From the NCBI RefSeq assembly GCF_024385575.1, contig NZ_JANFMV010000001.1, positions 3,005,681 to 3,069,680 of the forward strand: a DNA stretch of 64,000 nt, read 5' to 3'. Positions 8,967 to 18,087 of the stretch are shown here, in pieces (the first letter of the stretch is position 1; the number at the start of each line of letters is the position of its first letter). The notes under the pieces were generated by a model. That model worked only from the letters and a program-made list of their open reading frames with translations, was not told the origin of the DNA and did not search any database. Origin of the DNA: Rhizobium sp. NRK18. GTDB taxonomy: Bacteria > Pseudomonadota > Alphaproteobacteria > Rhizobiales > Rhizobiaceae. The position numbers and the translations under genes were made by a program.

Positions 8967-11900
8967 TCAGGCCGGCTCGCGCAGGCGCTCGGCGGTCTGC
9001 AGGTCGACGGAGACGAGCTGGGACACGCCCTGCTCGGCCATGGTGACGCCGAACAGGCGGTTCATGCGGGCCATGGTGATCGGATTGTGGGTCACCACGA
9101 TGAAACGGGTGTCGGTCGAGCGCGTCATCTCGTCCATCAGGTTGCAGTAGCGCTCGACATTGTGGTCGTCGAGCGGCGCATCCACTTCGTCGAGCACGCA
9201 GATCGGCGCCGGATTGGTGAGGAAGACGGCGAAGATCAGCGCCATCGCCGTCAGCGCCTGCTCGCCGCCCGACAGCAGCGTCATGGTCTGCGGCTTCTTG
9301 CCGGGCGGGCGGGCGAGGATTTCGAGGCCGGCTTCCAGCGGATCCTCGGATTCGATCAGCTGCAGCTCGGCCGTGCCGCCGCCAAATAGGTGGGTGAAGA
9401 GACGGCGGAACTGCTCGTTGACGACGTCGAAGGCGGCCAGCAGCCGTTCACGGCCCTCGCGGTTGAGGCTCTGGATCGCGCCGCGCAGCTTGCGGATCGC
9501 ATCGATGATGTCGTCGCGCTCCTTGATCAGCGCCGCGAGCTTTTCGGAAAGTTCCTTCTGCTCTTCCTCGGCGCGCAGGTTGACCGCGCCGAGCCGCTCG
9601 CGCTCGATCTTCAGCCGCTCCAGTTCACGCTCCACCTCGCGCGAGTCGGGGATCTCGTCCATCGCCTTGAGGCCAGTCAGGCGGAAGGCCTCGTGCGGAG
9701 CGCATTGCAGGGCCTCGCGGATCAGGCTTTCGCTATCCTGCCGGCGCTCGCGGGCGGACACCAGCCGCTCCTCGGCACGGCCGCGCTTCTCACGGGCTTC
9801 GGCAAGTTCGGAAAGCGCGCGGGCGGCGGACTGATCGGCCTGGCGCTGCATGGCCTCGGCCTCGGCAAGGCGATCGGCAGCATCGCGGCGGTTTGCCTCC
9901 GCCTTCTGCAATTCCGTCATCAGCGCCCGGCGCTTCTCTTCCATCTCTTCCGGCGCGACATCGAGGTCGGCGGCCTCCTCGCGGGCCTCCTCCTCGCGGT
10001 CACGCAGTGTCTGGATATGCTCCTCGGCATTGGCCGCCCGCGCCTTCCAGGCGGCGCGCTCCTCGGCGATGGCGGATATACGCCGCTCGCGCGCCTCGTT
10101 TTCACGGTTCAGGCTCTCGTGCCGGGCGCGGGCCTCGGCGAGCACGCTGCGGCCATTGGCGACGTCGAGCTGCTGGGCGCGCAGGGCTTCATCAAGCTCG
10201 GTCAGGTCCGGGGCGTTCTCGATCTCGATGCGGGCGTCCTCCTCGCGGATGACAACCTCTTCCAGCTGCGCGCGGATCTGTCCCAGGGCCTCGTTCAACA
10301 CGTCACGGCGGCGAATGAGATCGCCGGAGGCGCGTTCGGCAGCGGCGAGTGCCTCGCGGGCTTCGGCGACACGACGCGTTGCCAGCCGCACCGTATCGCG
10401 GGCGGCGTTGAGCTGGCCTTCTTCCGCTCGAATACGGTCGCCGGCCGCGCGAAGGGCGAACTCCGCGTCTTCGAGCACGATGCGGGCCTCATCGGTCTCG
10501 GCTTCCAGTTCGGCAAGCCGGTTTTTCTGGGAAAGACGGAGGGCCGCAGCGCTCGGCGCGTCGGCGCCGGTCACATGGCCGTCCCATCGCCAGACGGCGC
10601 CGGTCTTCGTCACCAGCTTCTGGCCGGGCTGCAGAAGGGCGGCAAGCCCTGGAGCATCGGCGTCGGCCACCAGACCGATCTGGCGCAGGCTGCGGGTCAG
10701 CGCCACCGGTCCCGCGACATGCGTCAGCAGCGGCTCCGCCCCCGCGGGCAATGCTGGATCGCCGGCGCCATCGCCGTTTTCGTACCAGTAGGAGGGAGCG
10801 GCCGGATCAAGCGCAGAATCAAGATCGTCGCCCAGCGCGGCACCGAGCGCCGTCTCGTAGCCCTTGGTCACTGTCAGCGCATCGGCGACTGGGGCGAACT
10901 CGCCCGCCGCCTCGCCAGCCGACAGCATGCGGGCGATGGTGCGGGCTTCGGTTTCCAGCGCATTGACGCGCGAACGCGCGGCTTCCACGGGCTGGCGGCT
11001 TTCGGCCTCGTGACGGCGGGCGTCCGTAACACGGCTTTCGGCGTCCTGCACGACAATGCCGGCATCTTCCAGGGCGATCTCGGCCGCTTCGACCAGTTCC
11101 TGCTTTTCGGCGGGATCGGGAAGCGCCGACATGCGCTCGGCGATCGCGGCGACTTCCGCGTTCGTTTCCTGCATCTGCCGGTCGAGCCTGAGCTTGCGAT
11201 CGGCGAGATCGCGGATGGCACGCTCCAGCTGATGGCGCAGCGCCGCCGCCTCGGCGCGTTCGGCGGTCAGGGAGGCCAGCGTCTTTTCGGAAGCGGCGAG
11301 CGTATCGGAGGCGGCGACGAAGGCCTCCTTGACCTCCTGCGACATGCGGCCGGAATCGGCAAGCACCGCCTTCAGCTCGGCTTCCTCGGCATCGAGCCTT
11401 GCAAGAATGGCGGCATTGTCGGCCACGAGCCGGCTTTCGCGTTCGATGTCCTGGGCGAGCTGTGCCAGACGTCGGGTCAGTTCCTCGCGCCGGCGCAGGA
11501 TGCGATTGGCGTCCTCTTCAAGCTGCGTGCGGGCGATCTGCAGGCGCTGCAGGGCGGCGGCCATTGCCGCCTCGTTCTCGCGTAGTTCAGGCAGTTTCAG
11601 GCTCGCCACGCCTTGCGACTTGGCGGCCTCCATCTGCGCCTGCGCGCGCTCGGCGACGACCGCCGTCGTCTGGTTGAGTTCGCTGGTCGCTTCCGCCTCG
11701 GCGTCCTTCGCCTGCACCCATCGTATATGCAGGAGCATGGCTTCGCGGGCGCGGATGTCGGCCGACAGCGACTTGAAGCGCGATGCCTGGCGGGCCTGAC
11801 GCTTGAGGCTCTCGATCTGGCTTTCGAGCTGCGAGGTGACGTCGTCCAGACGCTCGAGATTGGATTCGGCGGCGCGCAGACGCAGCTCCGCCTCATGGCG

Positions 11901-12428
11901 GCGCGAATGCAGACCGGAAATGCCGGCCGCTTCTTCGAGCAACTGACGGCGGGCCTGGGGCTTTGCCTGGATCAGCTCGCCGATGCGGCCCTGCCCGACC
12001 ATGGAGGGCGAGCGCGCGCCGGTGGAGGCATCGGCGAAGAGCAGCTGCACATCCTTGGCGCGCGCCTCCTTGCCGTTGATGCGGTAGACGGAACCCTGCT
12101 CGCGCTCGATGCGGCGGGTGACCTGGATCTCGTCGGCATCGTTGAAGGCGGCAGGCGCGGTGCGGTCCGAGTTGTCGAGATAGAGGCCGACTTCCGCCGT
12201 GTTGCGGGCCGGACGATTGCCGGAACCGGAGAAGATGACGTCGTCCATGCCGGAGGCGCGCATGTTCTTGTAGGAGTTTTCCCCCATCACCCAGCGCAGC
12301 GCTTCGACCAGATTGGACTTGCCGCAGCCATTCGGCCCGACGACGCCGGTCAGCCCCTCCTCAATGAAGAATTCGGAGGGTTCGACGAAGGACTTGAAGC
12401 CCACCAGGCGCAGCTTGTTGAACTTCAT
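8967..12428 (-). CDS. smc: Chromosome segregation protein SMC
   Basis: Full-length SMC of 1153 residues, the ATPase of the SMC-ScpAB condensin that compacts and segregates the chromosome. The N-terminal head has KLRLVGFKSF and Walker A GPNGCGKSN (about 33-41). Two long coiled-coil arms flank a hinge (about residues 505-660). The C-terminal head has the signature LLSGGEQALTAMAL and Walker B PICVLDEVDAPLDD. The start MKFNKLRLVGFKSF is the usual one. The hinge contains the loosely conserved LDPAAPSYWYENGDG stretch. Nothing is degenerate. It is preceded by a palindromic repeat region that separates it from the DsbA-like gene. Confidence 0.97.
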   Translation of the reverse strand: MKFNKLRLVGFKSFVEPSEFFIEEGLTGVVGPNGCGKSNLVEALRWVMGENSYKNMRASGMDDVIFSGSGNRPARNTAEVGLYLDNSDRTAPAAFNDADEIQVTRRIEREQGSVYRINGKEARAKDVQLLFADASTGARSPSMVGQGRIGELIQAKPQARRQLLEEAAGISGLHSRRHEAELRLRAAESNLERLDDVTSQLESQIESLKRQARQASRFKSLSADIRAREAMLLHIRWVQAKDAEAEATSELNQTTAVVAERAQAQMEAAKSQGVASLKLPELRENEAAMAAALQRLQIARTQLEEDANRILRRREELTRRLAQLAQDIERESRLVADNAAILARLDAEEAELKAVLADSGRMSQEVKEAFVAASDTLAASEKTLASLTAERAEAAALRHQLERAIRDLADRKLRLDRQMQETNAEVAAIAERMSALPDPAEKQELVEAAEIALEDAGIVVQDAESRVTDARRHEAESRQPVEAARSRVNALETEARTIARMLSAGEAAGEFAPVADALTVTKGYETALGAALGDDLDSALDPAAPSYWYENGDGAGDPALPAGAEPLLTHVAGPVALTRSLRQIGLVADADAPGLAALLQPGQKLVTKTGAVWRWDGHVTGADAPSAAALRLSQKNRLAELEAETDEARIVLEDAEFALRAAGDRIRAEEGQLNAARDTVRLATRRVAEAREALAAAERASGDLIRRRDVLNEALGQIRAQLEEVVIREEDARIEIENAPDLTELDEALRAQQLDVANGRSVLAEARARHESLNRENEARERRISAIAEERAAWKARAANAEEHIQTLRDREEEAREEAADLDVAPEEMEEKRRALMTELQKAEANRRDAADRLAEAEAMQRQADQSAARALSELAEAREKRGRAEERLVSARERRQDSESLIREALQCAPHEAFRLTGLKAMDEIPDSREVERELERLKIERERLGAVNLRAEEEQKELSEKLAALIKERDDIIDAIRKLRGAIQSLNREGRERLLAAFDVVNEQFRRLFTHLFGGGTAELQLIESEDPLEAGLEILARPPGKKPQTMTLLSGGEQALTAMALIFAVFLTNPAPICVLDEVDAPLDDHNVERYCNLMDEMTRSTDTRFIVVTHNPITMARMNRLFGVTMAEQGVSQLVSVDLQTAERLREPA

Positions 12429-12472
12429 GGGGCCGGAGCTCCATGGATCAATCGTGCATGCTTCGAATAAAG

Positions 12473-12606
12473 TCCCTCTCTGCCCTGCCGGGCATCTCCC
12501 CCACGAGGGGGGAGAAGGCTCGTGGCCATGTCGCGGCCCAATTCCAGGTGAAGCGATAGCGTCCGCCTAAGCCCCTCCCCCTTGTGGGGAGGGGTTGGGG
12601 AGGGGT
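12473..12606. repeat. Intergenic palindromic repeat (RIME-like)
   Basis: GC-rich element between smc and the DsbA-like gene. It has one hairpin around 12495-12515 (TCTCCCCC against GGGGGAGA) and a second perfect 9-bp hairpin at 12572-12594 (CCCCTCCCC, loop CTTGT, GGGGAGGGG), followed by TTGGGGAGGGGT. Its conceptual translations contain phrases such as PSPTPPHKGEG that recur in rhizobial intergenic repeats. The two-hairpin layout resembles Rhizobium intergenic mosaic elements; exact family membership needs a database comparison. Confidence 0.65.
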
Positions 12607-12641
12607 ATGCCCCACGCGCATCACTGATAGCGCCAAGACGC

Positions 12642-12676
12642 AAAAAAACGGGCGCACGGAGGTGGCCGTGGCCCGT
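12642..12676 (-). terminator. Rho-independent terminator after the DsbA-like gene
   Basis: Read on the minus strand, ACGGGC-CACGG pairs with CCGTG-C-GCCCGT (11 paired bases, one bulged base) and is followed at once by seven T. It lies 23 bases beyond the stop of the DsbA-like gene. Confidence 0.8.
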
Positions 12677-12698
12677 CTTTGTCAAGACATCGGACGGA

Positions 12699-13460
12699 TC
12701 AAAGCAGCGGGTCGATGAGCGCTGACATTTGTTCAACCGACATTTCTCCAGAATAGCGCTTCCCGTCGATGAAGAAGGTCGGGGTGCCGTTGACGCCAAA
12801 CTCCGTGACAGCCCGGTTTTTCACTGCGGTCACATCATCGAGAAGTTTCTGGTTCGTCAAGCAGGCCTGGAAGCTCTCCTGTGTAAAACCGGCGAGTTTC
12901 GACATCTGGAGCAGTGCCGCACTCTTGTCGTCGGCCGTCGCCCAGGTGATCTGCTGCTTGAACAGCATTTCGACGAAGGGGAAGTACTGTTCCTGCGGGG
13001 CGCAGCGCGCCAGCATGATGGCGGCGGCGGCGAGGTTGTCGAGCGGGAATTCGCGCAGGATGAAGCGCACCTTGCCGGTGTCGATATACTTCTTCTTGAT
13101 GTCTTCGAAGACATTGTTGGAGAAGCGCGCGCAATGCGGGCAGGTCATCGACATGTATTCGACGATGGTGACCGGGGCATCGGCCTTGCCGATGGACTCT
13201 TCCGGCAGCGGGCCGGGTTCCATCAGCTTGGCGATATCGACGGAGCCTTCGGCTTCCGGCACGTCCACCTTCTTGTCGGCGGCCGCGTTGTCGGTGGATG
13301 CCGTTTCAGTCGGATCGGTCTTGGCGGCAGCCGGATCGCTGGATTTCTGCGCGCTTTCGTCCTTGCTGTCGGAGCAGGCGGCGAGCGCCAGTGCAACCGC
13401 ACCGACGGCGATGCCCCCGAGCAGGCGGCGCTTGGAAATTTCAAGTTCGGCTTTCGGCAT
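12699..13460 (-). CDS. DsbA-family thioredoxin-fold lipoprotein
   Basis: Predicted envelope-anchored thiol-disulfide oxidoreductase of 253 residues. The N-terminus has SKRRLLGG, then a hydrophobic stretch ending in the lipobox LAAC (Cys29). A Ser/Ala/Asp-rich linker of about 45 residues follows, then a DsbA/Thioredoxin_4 domain with the active site C107-P-H-C110 and the cis-Pro loop NGTPTFFIDG. I chose the ATG at 13460 (preceded by GGTGA). ATGs at 13472 and 13562 are possible but would add an untypical leader. It is similar to the 27-kDa outer-membrane-type DsbA-like proteins common in rhizobia. The partner oxidant (DsbB) is not in the window. Confidence 0.88.
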   Translation of the reverse strand: MPKAELEISKRRLLGGIAVGAVALALAACSDSKDESAQKSSDPAAAKTDPTETASTDNAAADKKVDVPEAEGSVDIAKLMEPGPLPEESIGKADAPVTIVEYMSMTCPHCARFSNNVFEDIKKKYIDTGKVRFILREFPLDNLAAAAIMLARCAPQEQYFPFVEMLFKQQITWATADDKSAALLQMSKLAGFTQESFQACLTNQKLLDDVTAVKNRAVTEFGVNGTPTFFIDGKRYSGEMSVEQMSALIDPLL

Positions 13461-13613
13461 ATATTCACCCATCGTGTAATCGAATTCGCGAAAAAACTGT
13501 CGGCATCCGGATATCGCGGCGACCGGCAGCTTACAAGGATTGTTTGAGCGGACTATCTTCAAACAATTGTGACCGCAACACGGCCATCAACCTATCGCCT
13601 GCCGCAACGCGGA

Positions 13614-14123
13614 TCAACGCCGGCGTTTTGCCAGAACGCCGCGGCCGAGCCGTTCGATCGCCTGGCGCAGCTTGTCGTCCTCGATGCCTTCCATCATATC
13701 GCCGAGCTTGCGGGCGGCCTCGCCACGCAGGGCCGGCAACGGACGCCTGACCGGTGCAGCCGAGACCGGCTTCTGGACGATGCGGATCTGGCGGATCGCC
13801 GGGAAACCGAAGAAGCTGTTGATCCGGCCGATCAGTTCGCCCTGCGCATGGGTGAGGAACAGCGCGCGGGCGCCTTCGCAGGCGATGATCAGCGTTCCCG
13901 GCTGATAGCCGCCGCCATTGCCGGTTTCAGAGACGCGGCGGTCCCAGGCGATCTTCTCGGGCCGGGTGCAATCGGCAAACTCCTCGCCGACGATGCCGTC
14001 CCAGCCGGCCAGAAGCGCGGACGAAATGCCGGCGCGCTTGGCCAGCAACGGATCGATGATGCCGTTGGCGGCCTCGGCGATCTGTCTGGCTCCGTATTTG
14101 CCACTTTGTTTCGGCGGTCGCAT
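13614..14123 (-). CDS. DciA-like DUF721 protein
   Basis: A 169-residue cytoplasmic protein with the DUF721 (DciA) fold: IDPLLAKRAGISSALLAGWDGIVGEEFADCTRPEKIAW in the first third, then an ALFLTHAQGELIGRINSFFG segment. DciA proteins load or manage the replicative helicase DnaB in bacteria lacking DnaC; that role is inferred by family. The ATG at 14123 is preferred over 14207 because GGGATAAC precedes it and upstream residues are not conserved-looking. It is divergent from mutY, and the two starts are only 83 bases apart, so promoters are shared or overlapping. Confidence 0.85.
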   Translation of the reverse strand: MRPPKQSGKYGARQIAEAANGIIDPLLAKRAGISSALLAGWDGIVGEEFADCTRPEKIAWDRRVSETGNGGGYQPGTLIIACEGARALFLTHAQGELIGRINSFFGFPAIRQIRIVQKPVSAAPVRRPLPALRGEAARKLGDMMEGIEDDKLRQAIERLGRGVLAKRRR

Positions 14124-14206
14124 GTTATCCCGTTCGACGTCTTTGCCTTGATCGGCGACGCACGTTCGGCCACAACTATCGCACTTTCGCGAATCCGCCG
14201 CAAACA

Positions 14207-15301
14207 ATGACGCCCAGGAAAACAGAAATCCCCAGTTCCCCGAAGTCTTCCGACCTTCTCGCCTGGTACGACCGGCACCACCGCGACCTGCCGTGGCGGG
14301 TCTCGCCGCCGATGGCGGCGCGCGGCATCAAGCCGGATCCGTACCGCGTCTGGCTGTCGGAGGTCATGCTGCAGCAGACGACGGTGCAGGCGGTCAAAGC
14401 CTATTTCGAGGTCTTTACCTCGCGCTGGCCGACCGTCACCGACCTTGCCGATGCGGAGACCGCCGACGTGATGGCGGCTTGGGCCGGGCTCGGCTACTAC
14501 GCCCGGGCCCGCAACCTGAAGAAATGCGCCGAAGCCGTCGCCTACGAGCATGGCGGACGCTTTCCCGATACGGAGGACGGGCTGAAGGCACTGCCCGGCA
14601 TCGGCGACTACACGTCGGCGGCCGTCGCGGCGATCGCGTTCGACCGGCCGGCAGCGGTGATGGACGGCAATGTCGAGCGGGTGATTTCGAGGCTCTACGC
14701 GATTTCCGATCCTCTGCCCGGCGCCAAGCCGCAGATGAAGGCGAAGGTGGCGGCGCTGACGCCTTCAAACCGGCCCGGCGACTTTGCCCAGGCAATGATG
14801 GATCTCGGCGCCACCACCTGCACGCCGAAGCGGCCGAGCTGCATCCTCTGTCCGTTCAAGGAGAGCTGCCTTGCGCTCGCCGACGGCGATCCCGAGCGCT
14901 ATCCGGTCAAGGCGGCGAAGAAGGCGAAACCGCTGCGGCGCGGCGCGGCCTTTGTCGCCGTGGCCGGCGACGGCACCGTCTTTCTCAAACGCCGCGAAGA
15001 CCGCGGCCTGCTCGGCGGCATGACGGAAGTGCCGACGACCGAGTGGACATCGAGGCGGGACGGCGAAACCGGCACGGATGCCGCCCCCTTTGTCGCCGAC
15101 TGGCGGGCGGCCGGCGAAATCACCCATGTCTTCACCCATTTCGAGCTCAGGCTTTCCGTCTTCCGGGCCGATGTCACGCGCGTGGAGCGAAATGACGGAT
15201 GGTGGGCGCCGGTTACAAATCTTGATGCCGAGGCCCTGCCGACGGTCATGAAAAAAGCAGTCAGCGCCGCTATACCGGACGCCTTCAAGACCAAAGGGTA
15301 G
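14207..15301 (+). CDS. mutY: A/G-specific adenine DNA glycosylase MutY
   Basis: Removes adenine mispaired with 8-oxoguanine. The protein has 364 residues. The catalytic Glu52 is in WLSEVMLQQTTV. The helix-hairpin-helix is LPGIGDYTSAAVAAIAF (129-145), with the transition-state Asp153 in VMDGNVERV. A four-cysteine [4Fe-4S] loop follows: Cys205-x6-Cys212-x2-Cys215-x5-Cys221. The C-terminal NUDIX-like 8-oxoG recognition domain spans about 240-360 (GLLGGMTEVPTTEW, HVFTHFELRL). All key residues are present. The next gene follows 9 bases later, so the pair is probably co-transcribed. Confidence 0.96.
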   Translation: MTPRKTEIPSSPKSSDLLAWYDRHHRDLPWRVSPPMAARGIKPDPYRVWLSEVMLQQTTVQAVKAYFEVFTSRWPTVTDLADAETADVMAAWAGLGYYARARNLKKCAEAVAYEHGGRFPDTEDGLKALPGIGDYTSAAVAAIAFDRPAAVMDGNVERVISRLYAISDPLPGAKPQMKAKVAALTPSNRPGDFAQAMMDLGATTCTPKRPSCILCPFKESCLALADGDPERYPVKAAKKAKPLRRGAAFVAVAGDGTVFLKRREDRGLLGGMTEVPTTEWTSRRDGETGTDAAPFVADWRAAGEITHVFTHFELRLSVFRADVTRVERNDGWWAPVTNLDAEALPTVMKKAVSAAIPDAFKTKG

Positions 15302-15310
15302 GACAAACGC

Positions 15311-15925
15311 ATGACCGCAGACATTCGCCACATCGTCTTCGACATCGGCCGCGTGCTCATACACTATGACGCCGAAATCCCCTTCTCACGCATCATTCCC
15401 GATCCGCAGGAGCGCGACTGGTTCTTCGCCAATGTCTGCACGCATGACTGGAACGTCGAACAGGACCGCGGGCGCACCTGGGAAGAGGCGGAGGACGTCC
15501 TGATCGCGGTCTATCCGGACCATGAAGACAGTATCCGCGCGTTCCGCAAGCATTGGCACGAGATGGTGCCGCATGCCTATGACGGCAGCGTTGCGATCAT
15601 GAAAGGCTTTATCGACGAGGGCCGCGACGTCACCATGCTGACGAACTTCGCCTCCGACACGTTCCGACTGGCGCAGGAGATCTTCCCCTTTCTGACATTG
15701 CCGCGCGGCGTGACCGTCTCCGGCGATATCGGGCTGATCAAGCCCGACGTGGCGATCTACGACCGGCACACGAAGGACTTCGGCCTGGCGCCGTCGGCGA
15801 CGCTCTTCATCGACGATTCCGCCGCCAACATCGCGGCCGCGAGAGCTTACGGCTGGAACGCCATCCACTTCACCGGCGCTGACACTCTCAAGGAAGAATT
15901 GGGCAAATACGGCCTTCTGGCCTGA
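15311..15925 (+). CDS. HAD-family hydrolase, YihX-like
   Basis: A 204-residue phosphatase of the haloacid dehalogenase superfamily. Motif I is IVFDIGRVLIHYD (nucleophile Asp in D-x-G-x-V form, as in YihX sugar-phosphate phosphatases). Motif II Thr is in VTMLTNFASD, the Lys lies in GLIKPDVAIYD, and motif III is TLFIDDSAANIAAARAYGWNAI. It is close behind mutY (9-base gap, AGGACAAACGC before the ATG). The substrate is unknown; a sugar phosphate is the usual guess for this subgroup. Confidence 0.88.
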   Translation: MTADIRHIVFDIGRVLIHYDAEIPFSRIIPDPQERDWFFANVCTHDWNVEQDRGRTWEEAEDVLIAVYPDHEDSIRAFRKHWHEMVPHAYDGSVAIMKGFIDEGRDVTMLTNFASDTFRLAQEIFPFLTLPRGVTVSGDIGLIKPDVAIYDRHTKDFGLAPSATLFIDDSAANIAAARAYGWNAIHFTGADTLKEELGKYGLLA

Positions 15926-15942
15926 CCATTCGGGATGGTTTG

Positions 15943-15979
15943 TGACGGAGGAAGGGAAGGCGGTTCCCTTCCTCCGTCA
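15943..15979. terminator. 16-bp perfect hairpin between convergent genes
   Basis: TGACGGAGGAAGGGAA pairs perfectly with TTCCCTTCCTCCGTCA around a 5-base loop. It starts 17 bases after the HAD gene stop and lies between it and the convergent glycosyltransferase gene. There is no T-tract on either side. It probably acts on both strands. Confidence 0.65.
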
Positions 15980-16046
15980 TGCCGACCAATTGCGAGGTGG
16001 CCGGTATTCTTGTCGACGGAAATGCAAGTATTCCCGATAACTTGCC

Positions 16047-17918
16047 TCAAGCTGACGCTACGTCAGTCATGGCGCCCATAAGGCAATTTTCGAAGTCACG
16101 TGTAAAGGAAATCGTGTCGAAAAGCGGGGCAGACTTGCGGCAATTCACAAGATGTTTTTTGAGCTCGCTCCGGCGCGTCTCGTTTTCTGCCAGTTCGACT
16201 GCGGTTTGCACGAATGTGTCCAGATCCGGGGCAACAAGCTCGCGCAAGCCGACGGCGGCGAGCAGGCTTTCCGTCACCCGGCCGGCGAAGTTGCTGCCCT
16301 TCCAGCCGAGCACGGGCACGCCGGCCCACAACGCGTCCGACGTGGTGGTGTGACCGTTATAGGGGCCGGTATCGAGTGCGATGTCCGCCATGGCGATGCG
16401 CTGCAGGTGATCGGCCATCGAAATCTTAGGCGCAAAGATGATGCGCGAACGGTCGATCCCTTGCGCCTCCGCAGCCCGGCACAGGAATTCCTCCGCCACT
16501 GGCGTCTGCGCCGCCAGCCAGAGAACAGAGCCCTCGACCTGCTGCAGTATCCGCATCCACCCACGGAAGACCGAGCCGCGGATTTTCTGTGACTGGTTGA
16601 ACGAGCAGAAGACAATCTCGTGCTCCGGAAGGCCGTGATCGGCGCGCGCGCCCTTTCGGACAATCTGTGGCCGGGTCGCATCGTTTGCCTGGTAGCTTCC
16701 CGGCATGCGCAGGAGCCTTTCCTGATAGAAGGCCGCGCTCAAGTCCGGCGTCACGATCCGGTCGGTGATGGCGTAATCGATGCCGGCGCCGGCAACGCTG
16801 CCGGGAAAGCCGAGATAGGTGACCTGCACCGGCGCCGGACGACGACAGAAGATGGCGATCCGGCTTCCCTGCGTATAGCCCTTGAGGTCGACGAGGATAT
16901 CCAGCTCGCAATCGCGGATGGCGGCTGCCGCCGCGTCGTCGTCCATGTCGAGAATATCGATGTAGTAGTCGACGCTGTCGAGAAAGCGCAGGTGCATCTT
17001 CTCGTGCCGGCGGCTGCGGGCGGTGTGGCAGATGCCGTAGACCTCGAAACGCTCGCGGTCATGGTGATCGAGGACTCCGGCAAACAGCGCCATGGTCGCG
17101 TGATCGTGAAAGTCGCAGGAGAGATAGCCGATCCGAACCGGCTCGTCCGCTGTGCGCTCACGCGTCGATTTCCATTTCGGCGCAACGGGCGGCAGAAGCA
17201 CCTCCGCCATGCGGCGGCTGGTGCGGGCATTGATCTCTTCATCGCTGCACCAGGCCAGATTGCGGAAGGCGTTTTCACGGATGTCGGCGACGGCCCCTTC
17301 GGCGGCATAGGCAGCTTCCAGTTCCGCCTGCAGCCGGTCGGCCATGTCGAAATCGCAGAGGCAGCTCGCGCACCAGAAGGCCTCGCTCAGCGCCAGCCGT
17401 TCCGAGGGATTGGCGCCGTAGGCCTTCAGCAACAGCGGATAGGCCTGGTCGTAGCGCCCGAGGCCGGAGAGGACGATGCCGGCATTCAGCCAGCCGTTGA
17501 AGTCCATGGCGCGCGGCGCGACAAACTCGGCATAGGGCAGCGCCTCGTCATAGCGCCCGGCCTCGCGCAAGAGAGCGCACAGCGTGTAGGCGACATCATA
17601 GTCTTCCGGCTTTCTGTCGCCGGCGGACTTCAGCAGCGAGACGGCCTCGTTCTGTCTTGAAGCGGAGAGCAGGTTTTCCACGGCCTTGAAGATCAGCGAC
17701 TTGTAGCGGCCGGCATCGAGATCGGCGGCGCGAACGAAGTGGCGCGCGGCGGCTTCGCCATGCCCACGCTTCTCCTCGATGAGCCCCGTCAGGATCAGCG
17801 CCTGCGCATTGTCCTCTTCGCTTGCCAGCACAGCTTTCAGGGTCTGAAACGCGGAATTGTGGTCGCCACTTTCATATTCCCGCCGCGCTTTGGCCAGAAG
17901 CATCGTCATACTGGTCAT
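16047..17918 (-). CDS. TPR plus O-GlcNAc-transferase-like (SPINDLY/GT41) protein
   Basis: A 623-residue protein with N-terminal TPR-like helical repeats (about 1-230: SAFQTLKAVLASEEDNAQAL, GEAAARHFVRAADLD, GRYDEALPYAEFV, GRYDQAYPLLLKAYGANPSE). The C-terminal GT41 catalytic region (about 240-600) follows, with IGYLSCDFHDHATMALFAG, DLKGYTQGSR, PVQVTYLGFPGS, VFCSFNQSQKI and the UDP-site block LDTGPYNGHTTTSDALWAGVP. In eukaryotes and some bacteria such enzymes put GlcNAc or another sugar on proteins. The bacterial target here is unknown. Start 17918 (GGAATGGG before it) is one of three close ATGs (17909 and 17903 also). A divergent acyltransferase lies beside it. Confidence 0.87.
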   Translation of the reverse strand: MTSMTMLLAKARREYESGDHNSAFQTLKAVLASEEDNAQALILTGLIEEKRGHGEAAARHFVRAADLDAGRYKSLIFKAVENLLSASRQNEAVSLLKSAGDRKPEDYDVAYTLCALLREAGRYDEALPYAEFVAPRAMDFNGWLNAGIVLSGLGRYDQAYPLLLKAYGANPSERLALSEAFWCASCLCDFDMADRLQAELEAAYAAEGAVADIRENAFRNLAWCSDEEINARTSRRMAEVLLPPVAPKWKSTRERTADEPVRIGYLSCDFHDHATMALFAGVLDHHDRERFEVYGICHTARSRRHEKMHLRFLDSVDYYIDILDMDDDAAAAAIRDCELDILVDLKGYTQGSRIAIFCRRPAPVQVTYLGFPGSVAGAGIDYAITDRIVTPDLSAAFYQERLLRMPGSYQANDATRPQIVRKGARADHGLPEHEIVFCSFNQSQKIRGSVFRGWMRILQQVEGSVLWLAAQTPVAEEFLCRAAEAQGIDRSRIIFAPKISMADHLQRIAMADIALDTGPYNGHTTTSDALWAGVPVLGWKGSNFAGRVTESLLAAVGLRELVAPDLDTFVQTAVELAENETRRSELKKHLVNCRKSAPLFDTISFTRDFENCLMGAMTDVASA

Positions 17919-18087
17919 CCCATTCCAAGATCGGCCCGGCATAGATCACCGGTCTTGCCCGAGCCTGTTTGCAAACGGGAACAAAATGGCGCCGCTTGCG
18001 GTTGCCGATAAGAGCGCCCGACCAACTTTCGGGCGAACCGGCCAGCCACACGGCCGGCGCAAGGACCAATCAAACGCGGAAAGAGCC

